Positions 45,008 to 55,879 of a stretch of DNA of 64,000 bases are shown here, one piece after another. The notes beneath the pieces are model-generated. The model searched no databases. It saw nothing but the letters and a program-made list of their open reading frames with translations, and was not told the DNA's origin. Origin of the DNA: Anthonomus grandis grandis (taxonomy: Eukaryota; Arthropoda; Insecta; Coleoptera; Curculionidae); the NCBI RefSeq assembly GCF_022605725.1, contig NC_065552.1, positions 21,718,785-21,782,784 on the forward strand, in the 5' to 3' direction. The position numbers were made by a program, and so were the translations under genes. Each line of letters opens with the position of its first letter. Position 1 is the first letter of the stretch.

Positions 45008-45401
45008 TGAATGATTTTATGTTACGCCTCTGTGTTATGTTACGCGCCTCTGTTTTAAACCTGTTATTTCGCCCGTCCATCTCTCTCTTGCTTTAAACTA
45101 TAATCGAGCCACGTTATGTGAATCCATTCCGATATTCCTGTGTAACCAAAAGAGACAGATATATATCGATTATGTGCGCTAGTAGTAGTGGTGGTGGTAA
45201 ACGTCTGTTTGCGTGTGCAACGGCCCGCGAGAGGGAGAGAGTCGCTTCTTGCCTTTTGTATAATCTCAGAGTTTTATATAATAAGTAATGAACTTCGTTT
45301 AGGCATTTTAAGCTTCAATTAAAGGTTGTAAAATTGAGCCTTTAGTTTAATTTCCACCATTGGGGATGTCTCAGGCACCCTGCCGCAAGTGAGCCCCAAC
45401 A
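45008..45401 (+). repeat. BEL 5' LTR
   Basis: 394 bp, apparently identical to the 3' LTR. Near its start TTATGTTACGC and CGCCTCTGT occur twice in tandem, followed by a TA-rich GTTTTATATAATAAG stretch near 45273. Confidence 0.95.
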
Positions 45402-45406
45402 CAAGT

Positions 45407-45423
45407 TGGTCCTTCGAGCCGGA
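45407..45423 (+). promoter_or_regulatory. BEL primer-binding site
   Basis: TGGTCCTTCGAGCCGGA, a few bases after the 5' LTR, has the form of the complement of a tRNA 3' end (...TCGAAGGACCA). A glycine tRNA would fit from memory; not verified. Confidence 0.65.
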
Positions 45424-45917
45424 TAGCTGAATTTATGGTCCTTCGCAGCAAAACCCAAGAAACCCAAACGTTTGTATACGTTCAAAAATGGCGACCGTAC
45501 GACTCGCAGCGGCCGCTGCAGCCGGCGCACCGATTGGCATGACGCAATAGTTTGTTTACATGACGAAATTGAATTTTTTGTCTGGCGGAAGCAGTAAAAC
45601 GAGGTTAGTCCGATCCATTTTATTATCCTAATCCATTTTAAGTTAATATTTATGCCAATTGAACCATTTTATTGCATATTATGCCAGTTTTCATCTAAAT
45701 TGGTGTTTGTCTACTTTACTAACCTAAACGTACCTATACGTAAATTATATTCTATTAAATCTATTCATTCGTATCGACTTTAGTCACCATTTACTCGCCA
45801 TTTTTATGGTATTCATGCATATTTAACCTAAGCTTTATTTAAAGCAAAAACTACCTATCTAAATAAATATTATTTGTGTTTATTTTTTGTGTACGCTGTA
45901 CCCCACAAACCTCCAAG

Positions 45918-48900
45918 ATGCCTAAAACTAAGCGAAGTAGCAAATCTAACGCAGACATTCCTAGTAATGTCGAACAATCTGTCCAACCTCAAGAGGACGA
46001 GCAAATTATTATTTATAATAATCTAATCAGTCGCCGTGACGCTTTAACAAATCAAATCAATCGATTCGAAACCTTTTTAGAAACAAAATGTGTCTCTTTA
46101 GACAATCCTCTTATAAAAATCGACTTAACAACCCGGTTAAGTAAAATCGAAACCATTTTAACTGATTTTGAGCATATTCAATTGGAAATCGAGCAAGTGT
46201 GTATAAACAATAAGTTTGATGAATCAAAAGACCAAGAACAAGAGCGTGAAACATTCGAAAATTTGTTTTACACTAATATTTCTAATGCGAAATTAATTTT
46301 GGAAAAAATAAATGCTTTAAATGTACCACCTACCACTGAAAGCACTAATTTAGTGGCGAACTCTCAACACACAAACTTACCTTTCTTCCAATCGGGTGGG
46401 CAATATGGTCCTCGTTTGCCACCTATACCTCTACCCAAATTTGATGGTTCATATGAAACTTGGACTCATTTTAGAGATACATTTGTCTCCCTTATTGACA
46501 AAAATGTGCAAATAAATAATGTAGAAAAATTCTACTATTTACAATCTACCCTACAGGGTGAAGCCGCTCAAATTATAAACTCTCTATCTACAACTGAAAA
46601 TAGTTATAACACTGCATGGTCCCTCTTAAAGGAACGATATGAAAATCTAAAAGCTATTATTCATTCTCATGTGAAATGTATATTTGATTTACCCATAATA
46701 AAAGATGAATCCTATACTCAACTGAGGAAATTTCTAGATACATTTCAAACCCATTTTAAATCTCTCGAAAATTTAAATGAGCCTGTAGATAAATGGTGCA
46801 CACTTATTATTCATCTTTTAAGTTCTAAGCTAGATTTTAAAACCCGAAAGGAGTGGGAAACCCTTTCCAAAAGTATTGATAAACCAACAACTCAAGACTT
46901 TGTAAGTTTTTTATCACAACATTGTCGATTTTTAGAATCTTTAGATTTTAAATTAAATACCAAAAAACAATATGGTAAATTTGAAAAAACTTATGAGCGA
47001 AAATCTTTCATTTCCCAGAATTCTATTCCATCTTGTCCCATGTGTAATGATAATCACTTTATTTATTCATGCAGGAAATTTCATGATTTGCCTATCTCAG
47101 GTAAATTCTTTGAGGCAAAAAAGGCAAGTTTATGTACAAATTGTTTACGACATGGACATCGAAATGGAGAATGTAAATCTGCTCATACTTGCCGAAGGTG
47201 TCAAGGTAAACACCACACACTTTTACACAACGATTCTAATATCTCAAATTCAAATTTTAGCCATCGCAAATCTTCTTATCAATCCCACTCATTTCAGGAC
47301 AGAGACAAGCAACCTAACCAATCATCGCATCGTGCCATACCGATGATACAACCTAAACCCAACTCGACAAACCAAAATAATCATAAAAGCTTAGCCCAAG
47401 GCGAAAATGCCAATCGAAATGCCAACCACCCGACTACACTTTTAACTCCAAGAAATTATTATACCCCAAATAACGAGTCATTTTTGCAGAATGCACAGCC
47501 TCAATCAAATCTTATTCACTCGAATGAACCCACTTACTCACATATACCTAATATGAGTGAAAATACTCAAAACTTACACTGTACTAATCAAAACCCTAAT
47601 TCATTTGTATTACTGTCTACAGCATCAATATATGTTTACGACAAAAATAAGCTACCTATTCTTTGCAAGGCTGTTCTGGATAATGGCAGTCAATCAAATT
47701 TCATTAGTGAAAAATTGTTTAAAAAACTTGATTTACCCTATACCTCTGTAAATATGTCAATCTCAAGCATCGGTCCAGATGTGACAAATCTCAACAAGCG
47801 TACTCAGTTACATGTTAAGTCCAGTGTAAGCAACTACTCACTAAACCTGCCTGCATTAGTCATTAATGCAATTACTGAGCTGACGCCTCAATTTCCTCTT
47901 GATATTTCTAACATTAAATTTCCAAATAATCTGCCCTTTGCTGATACATCTTTCCATACACCATCAGAAATCGATATCCTGATAGGTGCAGGATTATTCT
48001 ATGAAATTCTTGGTCCTAATCAAATTAAAACAGGCAAAGGCAATCCTATTCTTCAAGAAACCAAGCTTGGATGGGTGATAAGTGGTCCAATATCCTTGTT
48101 AGCTACATCCCAAGCCAAATCTCAATCATTCTTTTGCACTAGCGAGCTTCAAAATAGTCTGGAAAAATTTTGGTCAATCGAAGAAACCACAGAGCAACAT
48201 CCACAAAAACTTTCCAAAGAGGAGCTTGAATGCGAAGAGCATTTCAAGAATACTGTTGTTCGTGATTCAACAGGCCGTTTCATAGTTAACCTTCCGATCA
48301 AACCCACTGTTTTTGAACTAGGCGATTCCCTGAAATCATCTTTAAAACGTTTCCAGTCTTTGGAAATAAAATTTAATAAAAACCCTGAAATTAAAGAGTC
48401 CTATTCTAAATTCATTAAAGAATATTTGCATCTAGGACATATGTCCAAAATAGATCCCGATAAATCCATATCTTCTACATATCCCATCTACTATCTTCCC
48501 CATCATTGCGTGGAGAAACTGGATAGCACCACAACACGCCTAAGAGTCGTTTTTGATGCTTCTTGTACCTCGAGTACTGGCATATCTCTTAATGACACTC
48601 TTAAGGTGGGTCCCAGTATCCAAAATGATCTTTTTTCTATCCTCTTAAATTTCCGAAAACATAATTATGTCTTAACAGGAGACATAGCAAAAATGTACAG
48701 GCAATTCCTAGTAGATCCCAGTCAGCGTAGCCTACAGCGCATAATATGGCGGGATAACCCAAATCAAGAAATTCAACACTTTGAACTCAACACCATCACA
48801 TATGGAATGTCCAGTTCATCTTTTTTAGCCACTCGGTGTGTAAAGGAAATTGCTAACCAATGTGTAAACGATTACCCTCTTGAAAGCCATGTACTTATGT

Positions 48901-51497
48901 TCAATTGCTTTGTCGACGACATTTTAACAGGATGTGCTACGAAAAAAGAGCTTATCAACCTCAGAAAAAATCTGGTCAATGTACTTAAACCTTATGGGCT
49001 TGAACTGAGAAAGTTTCAGTCAAATGACCCTGAAGTACTATTTGATTTAATTCCTGAAATCTCTAGTGATTCTAATTACATTTTAAACGATGACTCCCAG
49101 AGTACGAAAACCTTAGGTATTTCCTGGAATTCAAACCAAGATTTATTTATATATACTTCAACCATTAAATCAACTTCGCAGTTTGTAACTAAGAGAACTA
49201 TACTCTCGCTTATATCCCAAATTTTTGACCCTTTGGGCCTTCTAGGTCCCATGATAGTACAGGTCAAAATCCTTTTACAAAAATTATGGCTATTGAAAAT
49301 AGGTTGGGACGAACCAGTTCCCATAGACATTTTTAGAACCTGGAATAATTTTATATATCATTTATCTCTTGTTGATTATTTTAAAATTCCCCGACAAGTA
49401 ACGATTAAAAACCCTATTTTTTTTGAACTCCACGGTTTTAGTGATGCATCCATCAATGCTTTTGGTGCGTCTATATACGTACGATCAATTGATAGCTTCG
49501 GTAATATTGCTGTTAACCTCTTATGTGCCAAAAGCCGAGTAGCTCCCTTAAAGGCTGTAACTTTGCCACACCTTGAACTCTGTGGCGCTTTAGTTCTTTC
49601 TCGACTAATGACAAAAACTCTAACTGCTCTAAACTTAAATCCATTTAAGATAAATTATTACACAGATTCAACCATTGTCCTTTGTTGGCTTTCTTTAGAG
49701 CCACGCCAGCTAAAAACTTACGTATGCAATAGAGTTTCTCAAATACAGCAACTAACTGACACCAACAACTGGTACCATATAGCATCTGCTGAAAATCCAG
49801 CCGATATTATTTCGCGTGGTATTAATCCCCAAGATTTAAAAACTTCTCGTTTATGGTGGCACGGACCACTATTCCTTTCAAAACCCTTAGAAAGCTGGAC
49901 CAATGAAAATCATATTTCAAATTATCATAAAGGAAAGTTCAATCCTGAAGTTTTGGAATTAAATCCAAAATCTATATTTCTTGCTTCAAGTAATATTACT
50001 CCAAATCCCATTTTTTATAAATTTTCCAATTATGTTAAGCTTACTAATGTCATAGCTTATTGTCTCAGATTTATTCATAATTCAAGAGCACCCAAATCAT
50101 CACGTCAAGGTGGGAATTTAACACCCCTTGAGCGTGAAAATGCATTGACATGCATGGTAAAAATAATCCAAAATGAATGTTTTTCTAGCGACTTTAAAGA
50201 TCTCCAATCTACACATGGATTAAAGAAACAAAGTAATTTAAGGTCTTTAAATCCGTTTGTTGACAACAGAGGAGTCTTACGAGTTGGTGGACGACTTGAA
50301 AATTCAAGGCTTGACTATCAAGCTAAACACCCTATACTTTTGCCACAAGGTCATCCTTTTACCAGTCTTGTCATATCTCATGAACATCAAAGGAATTTCC
50401 ACTCCGGAACTCAATCCACTTTGTCTTTTGTTAGGCAAAATTTCTGGCCTATACATGGCAAATCCTCAGTTAAGGCTGTTATTCGCAAATGTGTAGCTTG
50501 CTACAAGGCAAACCCTAAGTCTTTATCAACTCTTATGGGCGACTTGCCTAAACCTCGAGTGAATCCATCTAGACCTTTCCTTCATACTGGCATAGATTAT
50601 GCAGGGTTTTTCTTAATCAAGAATTCCAAAATAAGAAATAAAAAATTTATTAAAGCTTACCTTTGTGTATTTGTGTGCTTAGCCACCAAGGCGGTACATT
50701 TAGAGCTGGTAACCGATCTAACTTCCAAAGGTTTCTTGTCGATGCTCAAAAGGTTTGTGTCAAGACGTGGCCTATGCCAACATATATATTGTGACAATGG
50801 CACAAATTTTGTTGGAGCGGACAGCGAGCTACGCGAAATATATAAAATATATGAAACCTCTGAATTTCAATCCTATTTTGCGGCAAATATGATTCAATTT
50901 CACTACAATCCCGCGAGATCTCCTCATTTTGGAGGTTTGTGGGAGGGTGTAGTTAAATCTTTTAAATACCATTTACGACGGGTACTGTCTGATAAAAATC
51001 CTTTAACATATGAAGAATTTTATACGTTTATGGTTCAAGTGGAGGCGATATTAAACTCACGTCCTCTCTTACCTATCAGTAATGACCCCCATGATTTTGA
51101 AACCCTAACTCCCGGACATTTCCTCGTTGGGCATCCATTAAACCTCATTCCCGACGTAGATCTTCAACAAACAGCAGCAAACAGGTTGACCAGATATGAA
51201 ATGCTGCAGTCTATGGTTCAACACTTTTGGCTAAAGTGGTCTGAGCAGTACCTTCATACACTTCACGAACGATCCAAATGGCAGTTCAAGACTCCAGACC
51301 AGAATCTTCTTGGATCCTTGGTATTGCTGAAGGATGAGAACAGTCCCCCATCCAAATGGAGTACCGGAAGAATCGTTGCTACGCATCCTGGAAAGGACGG
51401 CAACATCCGTGTGGTTAGTGTGCGTACATCCAATGGGAACACTTTAAAAAGAAGTGTCGTGAAAGTCTGTATACTTCCAATTAATGATGATATTTAA
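45918..51497 (+). CDS. BEL/Pao Gag-Pol polyprotein, 1,859 residues, intact
   Basis: Start ATG at 45918 (CTCCAAGATGCC); the frame is open further upstream but without a better start. Domains in order: basic N-terminus; gag block with LPPIPLPKFDGSYETWTHFR near 165 (DUF1759 type); zinc-knuckle-like cysteines CPMCNDNHFIYSC near 374 and LCTNCLRHGHRNGEC near 404; aspartic protease with VLDNGSQSNFIS near 586, where the usual D-S/T-G is D-N-G; reverse transcriptase with LRVVFDASCTSS near 875 and catalytic FVDDILTG near 998; Pao/RNase H region with GFSDASINAFGASIY near 1173; integrase with an H2C2 zinc part (HEHQRNFHSG to CVAC) near 1490 and D, D, E residues in TGIDYAGF, YCDNGTNF and GGLWEGVV; and a C-terminal DUF5641-like part (PGHFLVGHPLNLIPD). 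No stop or frame change is seen. The protein would be cut by its own protease and copy the element in cytoplasmic particles. Confidence 0.95.
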   Translation: MPKTKRSSKSNADIPSNVEQSVQPQEDEQIIIYNNLISRRDALTNQINRFETFLETKCVSLDNPLIKIDLTTRLSKIETILTDFEHIQLEIEQVCINNKFDESKDQEQERETFENLFYTNISNAKLILEKINALNVPPTTESTNLVANSQHTNLPFFQSGGQYGPRLPPIPLPKFDGSYETWTHFRDTFVSLIDKNVQINNVEKFYYLQSTLQGEAAQIINSLSTTENSYNTAWSLLKERYENLKAIIHSHVKCIFDLPIIKDESYTQLRKFLDTFQTHFKSLENLNEPVDKWCTLIIHLLSSKLDFKTRKEWETLSKSIDKPTTQDFVSFLSQHCRFLESLDFKLNTKKQYGKFEKTYERKSFISQNSIPSCPMCNDNHFIYSCRKFHDLPISGKFFEAKKASLCTNCLRHGHRNGECKSAHTCRRCQGKHHTLLHNDSNISNSNFSHRKSSYQSHSFQDRDKQPNQSSHRAIPMIQPKPNSTNQNNHKSLAQGENANRNANHPTTLLTPRNYYTPNNESFLQNAQPQSNLIHSNEPTYSHIPNMSENTQNLHCTNQNPNSFVLLSTASIYVYDKNKLPILCKAVLDNGSQSNFISEKLFKKLDLPYTSVNMSISSIGPDVTNLNKRTQLHVKSSVSNYSLNLPALVINAITELTPQFPLDISNIKFPNNLPFADTSFHTPSEIDILIGAGLFYEILGPNQIKTGKGNPILQETKLGWVISGPISLLATSQAKSQSFFCTSELQNSLEKFWSIEETTEQHPQKLSKEELECEEHFKNTVVRDSTGRFIVNLPIKPTVFELGDSLKSSLKRFQSLEIKFNKNPEIKESYSKFIKEYLHLGHMSKIDPDKSISSTYPIYYLPHHCVEKLDSTTTRLRVVFDASCTSSTGISLNDTLKVGPSIQNDLFSILLNFRKHNYVLTGDIAKMYRQFLVDPSQRSLQRIIWRDNPNQEIQHFELNTITYGMSSSSFLATRCVKEIANQCVNDYPLESHVLMFNCFVDDILTGCATKKELINLRKNLVNVLKPYGLELRKFQSNDPEVLFDLIPEISSDSNYILNDDSQSTKTLGISWNSNQDLFIYTSTIKSTSQFVTKRTILSLISQIFDPLGLLGPMIVQVKILLQKLWLLKIGWDEPVPIDIFRTWNNFIYHLSLVDYFKIPRQVTIKNPIFFELHGFSDASINAFGASIYVRSIDSFGNIAVNLLCAKSRVAPLKAVTLPHLELCGALVLSRLMTKTLTALNLNPFKINYYTDSTIVLCWLSLEPRQLKTYVCNRVSQIQQLTDTNNWYHIASAENPADIISRGINPQDLKTSRLWWHGPLFLSKPLESWTNENHISNYHKGKFNPEVLELNPKSIFLASSNITPNPIFYKFSNYVKLTNVIAYCLRFIHNSRAPKSSRQGGNLTPLERENALTCMVKIIQNECFSSDFKDLQSTHGLKKQSNLRSLNPFVDNRGVLRVGGRLENSRLDYQAKHPILLPQGHPFTSLVISHEHQRNFHSGTQSTLSFVRQNFWPIHGKSSVKAVIRKCVACYKANPKSLSTLMGDLPKPRVNPSRPFLHTGIDYAGFFLIKNSKIRNKKFIKAYLCVFVCLATKAVHLELVTDLTSKGFLSMLKRFVSRRGLCQHIYCDNGTNFVGADSELREIYKIYETSEFQSYFAANMIQFHYNPARSPHFGGLWEGVVKSFKYHLRRVLSDKNPLTYEEFYTFMVQVEAILNSRPLLPISNDPHDFETLTPGHFLVGHPLNLIPDVDLQQTAANRLTRYEMLQSMVQHFWLKWSEQYLHTLHERSKWQFKTPDQNLLGSLVLLKDENSPPSKWSTGRIVATHPGKDGNIRVVSVRTSNGNTLKRSVVKVCILPINDDI

Positions 51498-51763
51498 TCT
51501 ATAACTCTGTAATGCGTTTATACAGTAAACCTAGAGTAAACCCTTTTCTTTTATGAATATTTTAAGGACTTTAGGCCATTTCCATTTAAAGGTGACTTAA
51601 ATTTAAACCAACTTTGTTAAGTTAAGGTTTGTTATTTTAATCTTAAGTGTTTCAGGTTTACCATTTATATTGAAATTTAAGATTTATATTTGTTTTACGA
51701 TTTAAGTGTATTTTAATCTTAAGTTTATTGAAAGTTACCGCAGTACTTTCAAGGGCGGCGGTA
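51498..51763 (+). other. BEL untranslated region before the 3' LTR
   Basis: AT-rich non-coding stretch ending in AAGGGCGGCGGTA next to the LTR, where a polypurine tract is expected. Confidence 0.7.
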
Positions 51764-52157
51764 TGAATGATTTTATGTTACGCCTCTGTGTTATGTTACG
51801 CGCCTCTGTTTTAAACCTGTTATTTCGCCCGTCCATCTCTCTCTTGCTTTAAACTATAATCGAGCCACGTTATGTGAATCCATTCCGATATTCCTGTGTA
51901 ACCAAAAGAGACAGATATATATCGATTATGTGCGCTAGTAGTAGTGGTGGTGGTAAACGTCTGTTTGCGTGTGCAACGGCCCGCGAGAGGGAGAGAGTCG
52001 CTTCTTGCCTTTTGTATAATCTCAGAGTTTTATATAATAAGTAATGAACTTCGTTTAGGCATTTTAAGCTTCAATTAAAGGTTGTAAAATTGAGCCTTTA
52101 GTTTAATTTCCACCATTGGGGATGTCTCAGGCACCCTGCCGCAAGTGAGCCCCAACA
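51764..52157 (+). repeat. BEL 3' LTR
   Basis: 394 bp, apparently identical to 45008-45401; followed by the target duplication ACCTT. Confidence 0.95.
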
Positions 52158-52174
52158 ACCTTATTAAATAATCC

Positions 52175-52486
52175 ATTTAATTAGAATTATTATTTTGTTT
52201 AAGAGTTATTTTTCATTTTATTTTAGAATATTGTATTTAGTTTTCACCAAAGGTTTTTAAGATTTGAGCATATTAAAGTTATTTTTTTTGACTTGCGATT
52301 ATGAGCACGTTAAAAAACCACATACATTTTTATCTTTCGTGTGCGCGTAAAATTCCAGTACTTGATTCGAGGCTAACTTACCAAGCGCTTGCTAAACATC
52401 ACTGCGAGCAAGCCGAAATTAAATTCACATTGCGAGCGGTACGGAGAATCGGCGTCGCTATCGGTGGGAGGTTACCGATGCTCTGT
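52175..52486. other. Tail of the mariner-like element or intron
   Basis: After the three last transposase codons the sequence is AT-rich, then less so at 52370-52500. No terminus recognised. A frame at 52301-52504 has no known family. Confidence 0.4.
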
Positions 52487-53096
52487 CTACTCTCCATCTA
52501 TTAGGTCTAATACATTAAAACTCAATCTGTAAGATTCAACTCGCCAAACGTGTATATTATCCCAACTAATGTTTTTTAATTCATCTATAATTTTTTTTCC
52601 ATTGGAGATAGTATATGTTTTACTATTATTTTCAGTGGATCTATTATTATTATTATTATTATTTAATTCAAGTGCTGCTACTGTAGGGTAGTGATCGGCT
52701 ATATCAAGTTTACATATAAATGCTTTTGTGCCCTCAGTCGTATTAATTTTAGGATTTTTAAATAATATATGATCTAGACTATTTTTAATTTTATTATTAT
52801 TTAATGAGTGGTAAAACAATATATTTTTATATTCATCACTAATATCGGTATTTGACATTAAATTAATGTTTGTGTCCCCAAAAACAAAATGAATATTATT
52901 TTCATGCCTTTTGCTATGCTATTTCATGCCTTTCTAGCAAGGATGCTAGATTTTCATTAAAATATATGTATTCCTGGCAAGCATTATTATCTCCCATGAT
53001 TTGAAGCCCGATATTTACGATTTAATTAAATTTTTATATTAAAAGTTTATATATAATAATAATAATAATAATAATTATTATTATTATCTCTGGGTA

Positions 53097-53156
<60 letters not shown>

Positions 53157-54155
53157 TATTATTATTATTATTATTTATAATTAACAATACAAGCAATTAT
53201 GTTATAAGAAATAAAATAAGTAAACTACAGATTATACATATTTTTTTTGGCTTCATTTGGCTGCCTATTATTGGAATTATTGCTAGTGCTTCCACTTCTT
53301 AGCATTCTTTTGGGCTGCTGAAAAGGATTCTCGTATTCTTCTGTGGAAGATTTGCGTTTATTGGACTCATTTTTGTTGTTGACTGGGCTACTATACAGTA
53401 CTCTTTCATGCTGCTTCCGGTTTCCAGCGGGTTAATTGATATTCCTTTTTTTGACGTCGTGTAGGGTTCTTACCTCGCCGTAAACTACCAGAGTTTTATT
53501 TTTAATGAAAGCTTGTTTATTGGAATGTCTAGCTTGCTCTTCTTTGGTGAAATCAGGCGTGATTGCTATTTTACTTCCTTTTAGCTTTTTAGAATTTTTG
53601 AGAATTTCTGCTTTAAAAAAGTATTAATTATTAATTCCAAAGATGCTATGCGTATTTTTTGGGGCAACATTTGACCCAGTCTTCAAAAACTTCGTATATA
53701 CATGAGTAAATCGGCATCTACGCCGATAGCCGAATAGCGTGCTGTTAATAAAATGCAAAAAGTTGCGTAGGTCTGATAAGTAATCCTCTTGTTCTTCTAG
53801 GTAGTGGAGGATTAGCTTATACTTCTTACATTCTTGTTCCTAAGTCACTTCTTAATTCCTTTACTTCGTTTTTAATTACAATACGTTCCTTTTTACTGTA
53901 GGATACTTCCTTAAAAAGGACTTCTTTCAATGTTCTTATTTCAAGGGTAAGTGTGGTTTTTTGGTCCGTAATTTGGTTTTTTAGCTCCTCGTTGCTCATT
54001 TGCATTAGCCCTATAATGTGCTGGTTTTTCATAATAGATATGCAGCGTGGACAATTTTATACTTATTATTTAAGCCGATTCAACAATGTAAGAATATTCA
54101 GATGTATGATCTGCTTTATTTCTCTTACGCCTTGCATTCCAACAGTTTACTGATA
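52487..54155 (-). mobile_element. 5' part of a non-LTR retrotransposon (ORF1 and endonuclease)
   Basis: Minus strand. At 53826-54032 there is a coiled-coil-like reading (LKNQITDQKTTLTLEIRTLK). At about 53220-53760 follow ORF1-like pieces (KIAITPDFTKEEQARHSNKQ, then YGEVRTLHDVKKRNI) broken by stops. At 52487-52990 there is the end of an APE-type endonuclease (GDTNINLMSNTDISDEY, then SLDHILFKNPKINTTEGT and IADHYPTVAALEL). A long ATT/AAT microsatellite separates the two parts. No RT follows at lower coordinates, so only the 5' half remains, the reverse of the usual 5' truncation. Confidence 0.65.
53056..53175. repeat. AAT/ATT microsatellite that folds back on itself
   Basis: Runs of AAT units pass into ATT units at about 53072-53085 and again at about 53152-53160, giving self-complementary A/T-rich hairpins. 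Confidence 0.9.
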
Positions 54156-54274
54156 AGACCTTAAAGTAATATCAGCCGATTTTCAAAAATTTCCCGGCGC
54201 TGCTTCTATCAATTTAACTAACTTTTTACTAACTAACTTTTAATAAAGGCATCTAAAATTCATTATATTTATAG

Positions 54275-54655
54275 ATCAAAGGTTTGGCATTAAGTCCAAA
54301 GGAAGAAGAAGTGAAACCGGTCCAGGAGATCAAGCAAGAAATTGAATCGACCCCGCCCACCAAACAGCCAGAGAAACTTATCAAAGAAGAAAAATGCGAA
54401 GAGCCGCCTTTACCTCAACCGAAATTACAGAAACGCGCTCAAGCTCAAGCCGAACTAATAAACGAACCGGCTAAACAGGAAGAAAAAGTGATGGAGAAAA
54501 AAGTGGAATCAACGAGGTCGGTGGGCAGGCCTGCAAAGCGGAAGGAAGAGAGACGGAGACTGCCTAATCAGCAAATAGTGAAAGAGAAAGTATTGGAAGA
54601 TCCTCCTGTGGCGCCGAAGGTTACGCCCAAGGTCGCGAAGATGATGCTACCAAAG
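54275..54655 (+). CDS. BTB gene, exon with the end of BTB and an AT-hook
   Basis: Acceptor TTCATTATATTTATAG, 127 codons in phase 0, donor AAG|GTAATT. The peptide starts IKGLALSPKEEEVKPVQEIK, which completes the BTB domain from the exon at 34936. It then becomes a low-complexity charged region, with KEEKCEEPPLPQPK and Gln/Ala stretches. Near residue 86 of the exon is an AT-hook-like motif SVGRPAKRKEERRRLP, whose G-R-P core binds the minor groove of A/T-rich DNA. The end is Pro/Val/Lys-rich (PPVAPKVTPKVAKMMLPK). This suggests a chromatin protein that oligomerises by BTB and touches A/T-rich DNA by the hook. Confidence 0.9.
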
Positions 54656-55319
54656 GTAATTAGTTTTGTTTTTTTGAAGTTTTGCTGCGAGAACAGTATT
54701 TTCTCAGATGTTCCTTATATTTACACAAAACACGTAATTATAATCCTAAAAAATACTTATCTACTAATCGAGTAAATACCTTAATATTTAAGCATGATTT
54801 TAAGTTTGTTGGCAAATCCTTTTTAAATCATCATTAAAAAGGCATAATAACTTATAGATTAATGAGTTTTGAAATTTTCTTGTATTTACCTGTACTATGT
54901 TATAATCCTTTAATCTTGTATGAATAGATATCGGCTCTCTTTTTTAAGTATTTAAAAATATTCTGGTAATAAGTTCAGTTGAATTTTATAAATCAAAACG
55001 ACCTTTGCCTTTTCAATATTCTAACTGAAAGCCAATTAAGCATAGTCAGCATATTTTTTAATAATTTATATCTATCGCAGCCCAAAAGTCTTCATATCAT
55101 TCATTTTATTTTGTTGTATCTGGATTCTATTTATATTGTCTTGTTTATAAGACACTAACTCTAGCAGGACCAACCTTTTTTGAAAATCGTTGAGGACCAT
55201 GGAGGGGTTATTTTATATGTCCACACATATTTTAATCAAAACATAGGTTTTTATTAAAGCTAAAATAAAAGTAATGCTTTTGCAAACAAGAAAAATATAT
55301 TCCTAAACATATTACAAAA
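54656..55319. other. Intron, nothing seen
   Basis: AT-rich, after donor GTAATTAG. No repeat or gene identified. Confidence 0.5.
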
Positions 55320-55780
55320 GTTTCCACACATAAAAAGATTCTAATTTACTCGGATGCTTCAGCTTCAATAGAATTGGCGATGACTTCTTACTGTTTTTAC
55401 TACAAACATATTTTTGACATTTTGAACAAATTATGGTGGTTTTTGCTAATTTATTGGTCTTTTCTTTTTTTGGATTTTGCTAACTTGCAACATGAATGAC
55501 ATCGTCCTTTTCCAGATTGAGATAGTGTTGGAGCTACAGCTTGGAAGAGTTTACGTTCAAGTATGTTTTCTATGGCATGCACTACAAAGTTCTGCAATCC
55601 ATTTGAATTTGCAGCTCTTGTTTTAATAAAGGGAAGCAACATTGCAGGTTCCCAATTCTTGTAAAAACAAACGACGACGCTTGGTTTTATTTTCATTCCA
55701 ATGCGGATAATTGAGAAGAAATAGGGAGTAAGCGATGGATGCAATATCCAACAGAGTAAAAAAAATTTAACCATTAATTC
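55320..55780 (-). mobile_element. piggyBac-type transposase C-terminal fragment
   Basis: Minus-strand frame 55451-55774 ends with NFVVHAIENILERKLFQAV and GKGRCHSCCKLAKSKKRKD. After one stop it continues as KTTIICSKCQKYVCSKNSKK (55360-55440). Paired C-x2-C motifs like these form the zinc-binding tail of piggyBac-type transposases. The catalytic part is not readable. Short and broken, so tentative. Confidence 0.5.
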
Positions 55781-55879
55781 TAACCGCAGATTAAAAAGAA
55801 TATTATTTTATACATTATCATTTAGATAATCACCAGCCTGATAAAAAGTGAATGACTTCAGCAATACTTTAGAAGATGC

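Larger units (their letters stand above)
45008..52157 (+). mobile_element. Complete BEL/Pao LTR retrotransposon, 7,150 bp
   Basis: Two 394-bp LTRs (45008-45401 and 51764-52157) start TGAATGATTTTATG and end GAGCCCCAACA. Reading them side by side I found no difference. The element is flanked by the 5-bp repeat ACCTT (45003-45007 and 52158-52162), the usual BEL size. A primer-binding site follows the 5' LTR and a purine-rich GGGCGGCGG lies just before the 3' LTR. One intact open frame encodes gag, protease, reverse transcriptase, RNase H and integrase; there is no env. Identical LTRs imply a recent insertion. It lies in the 19.3-kb BTB intron, in the gene's own direction, so its polyadenylation signals could interfere with the transcript. 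Confidence 0.95.

Noticed and set aside
46972..47751. Extra plus-strand frames within the BEL gene
   Set aside because: Out of frame with the intact polyprotein; shadows.
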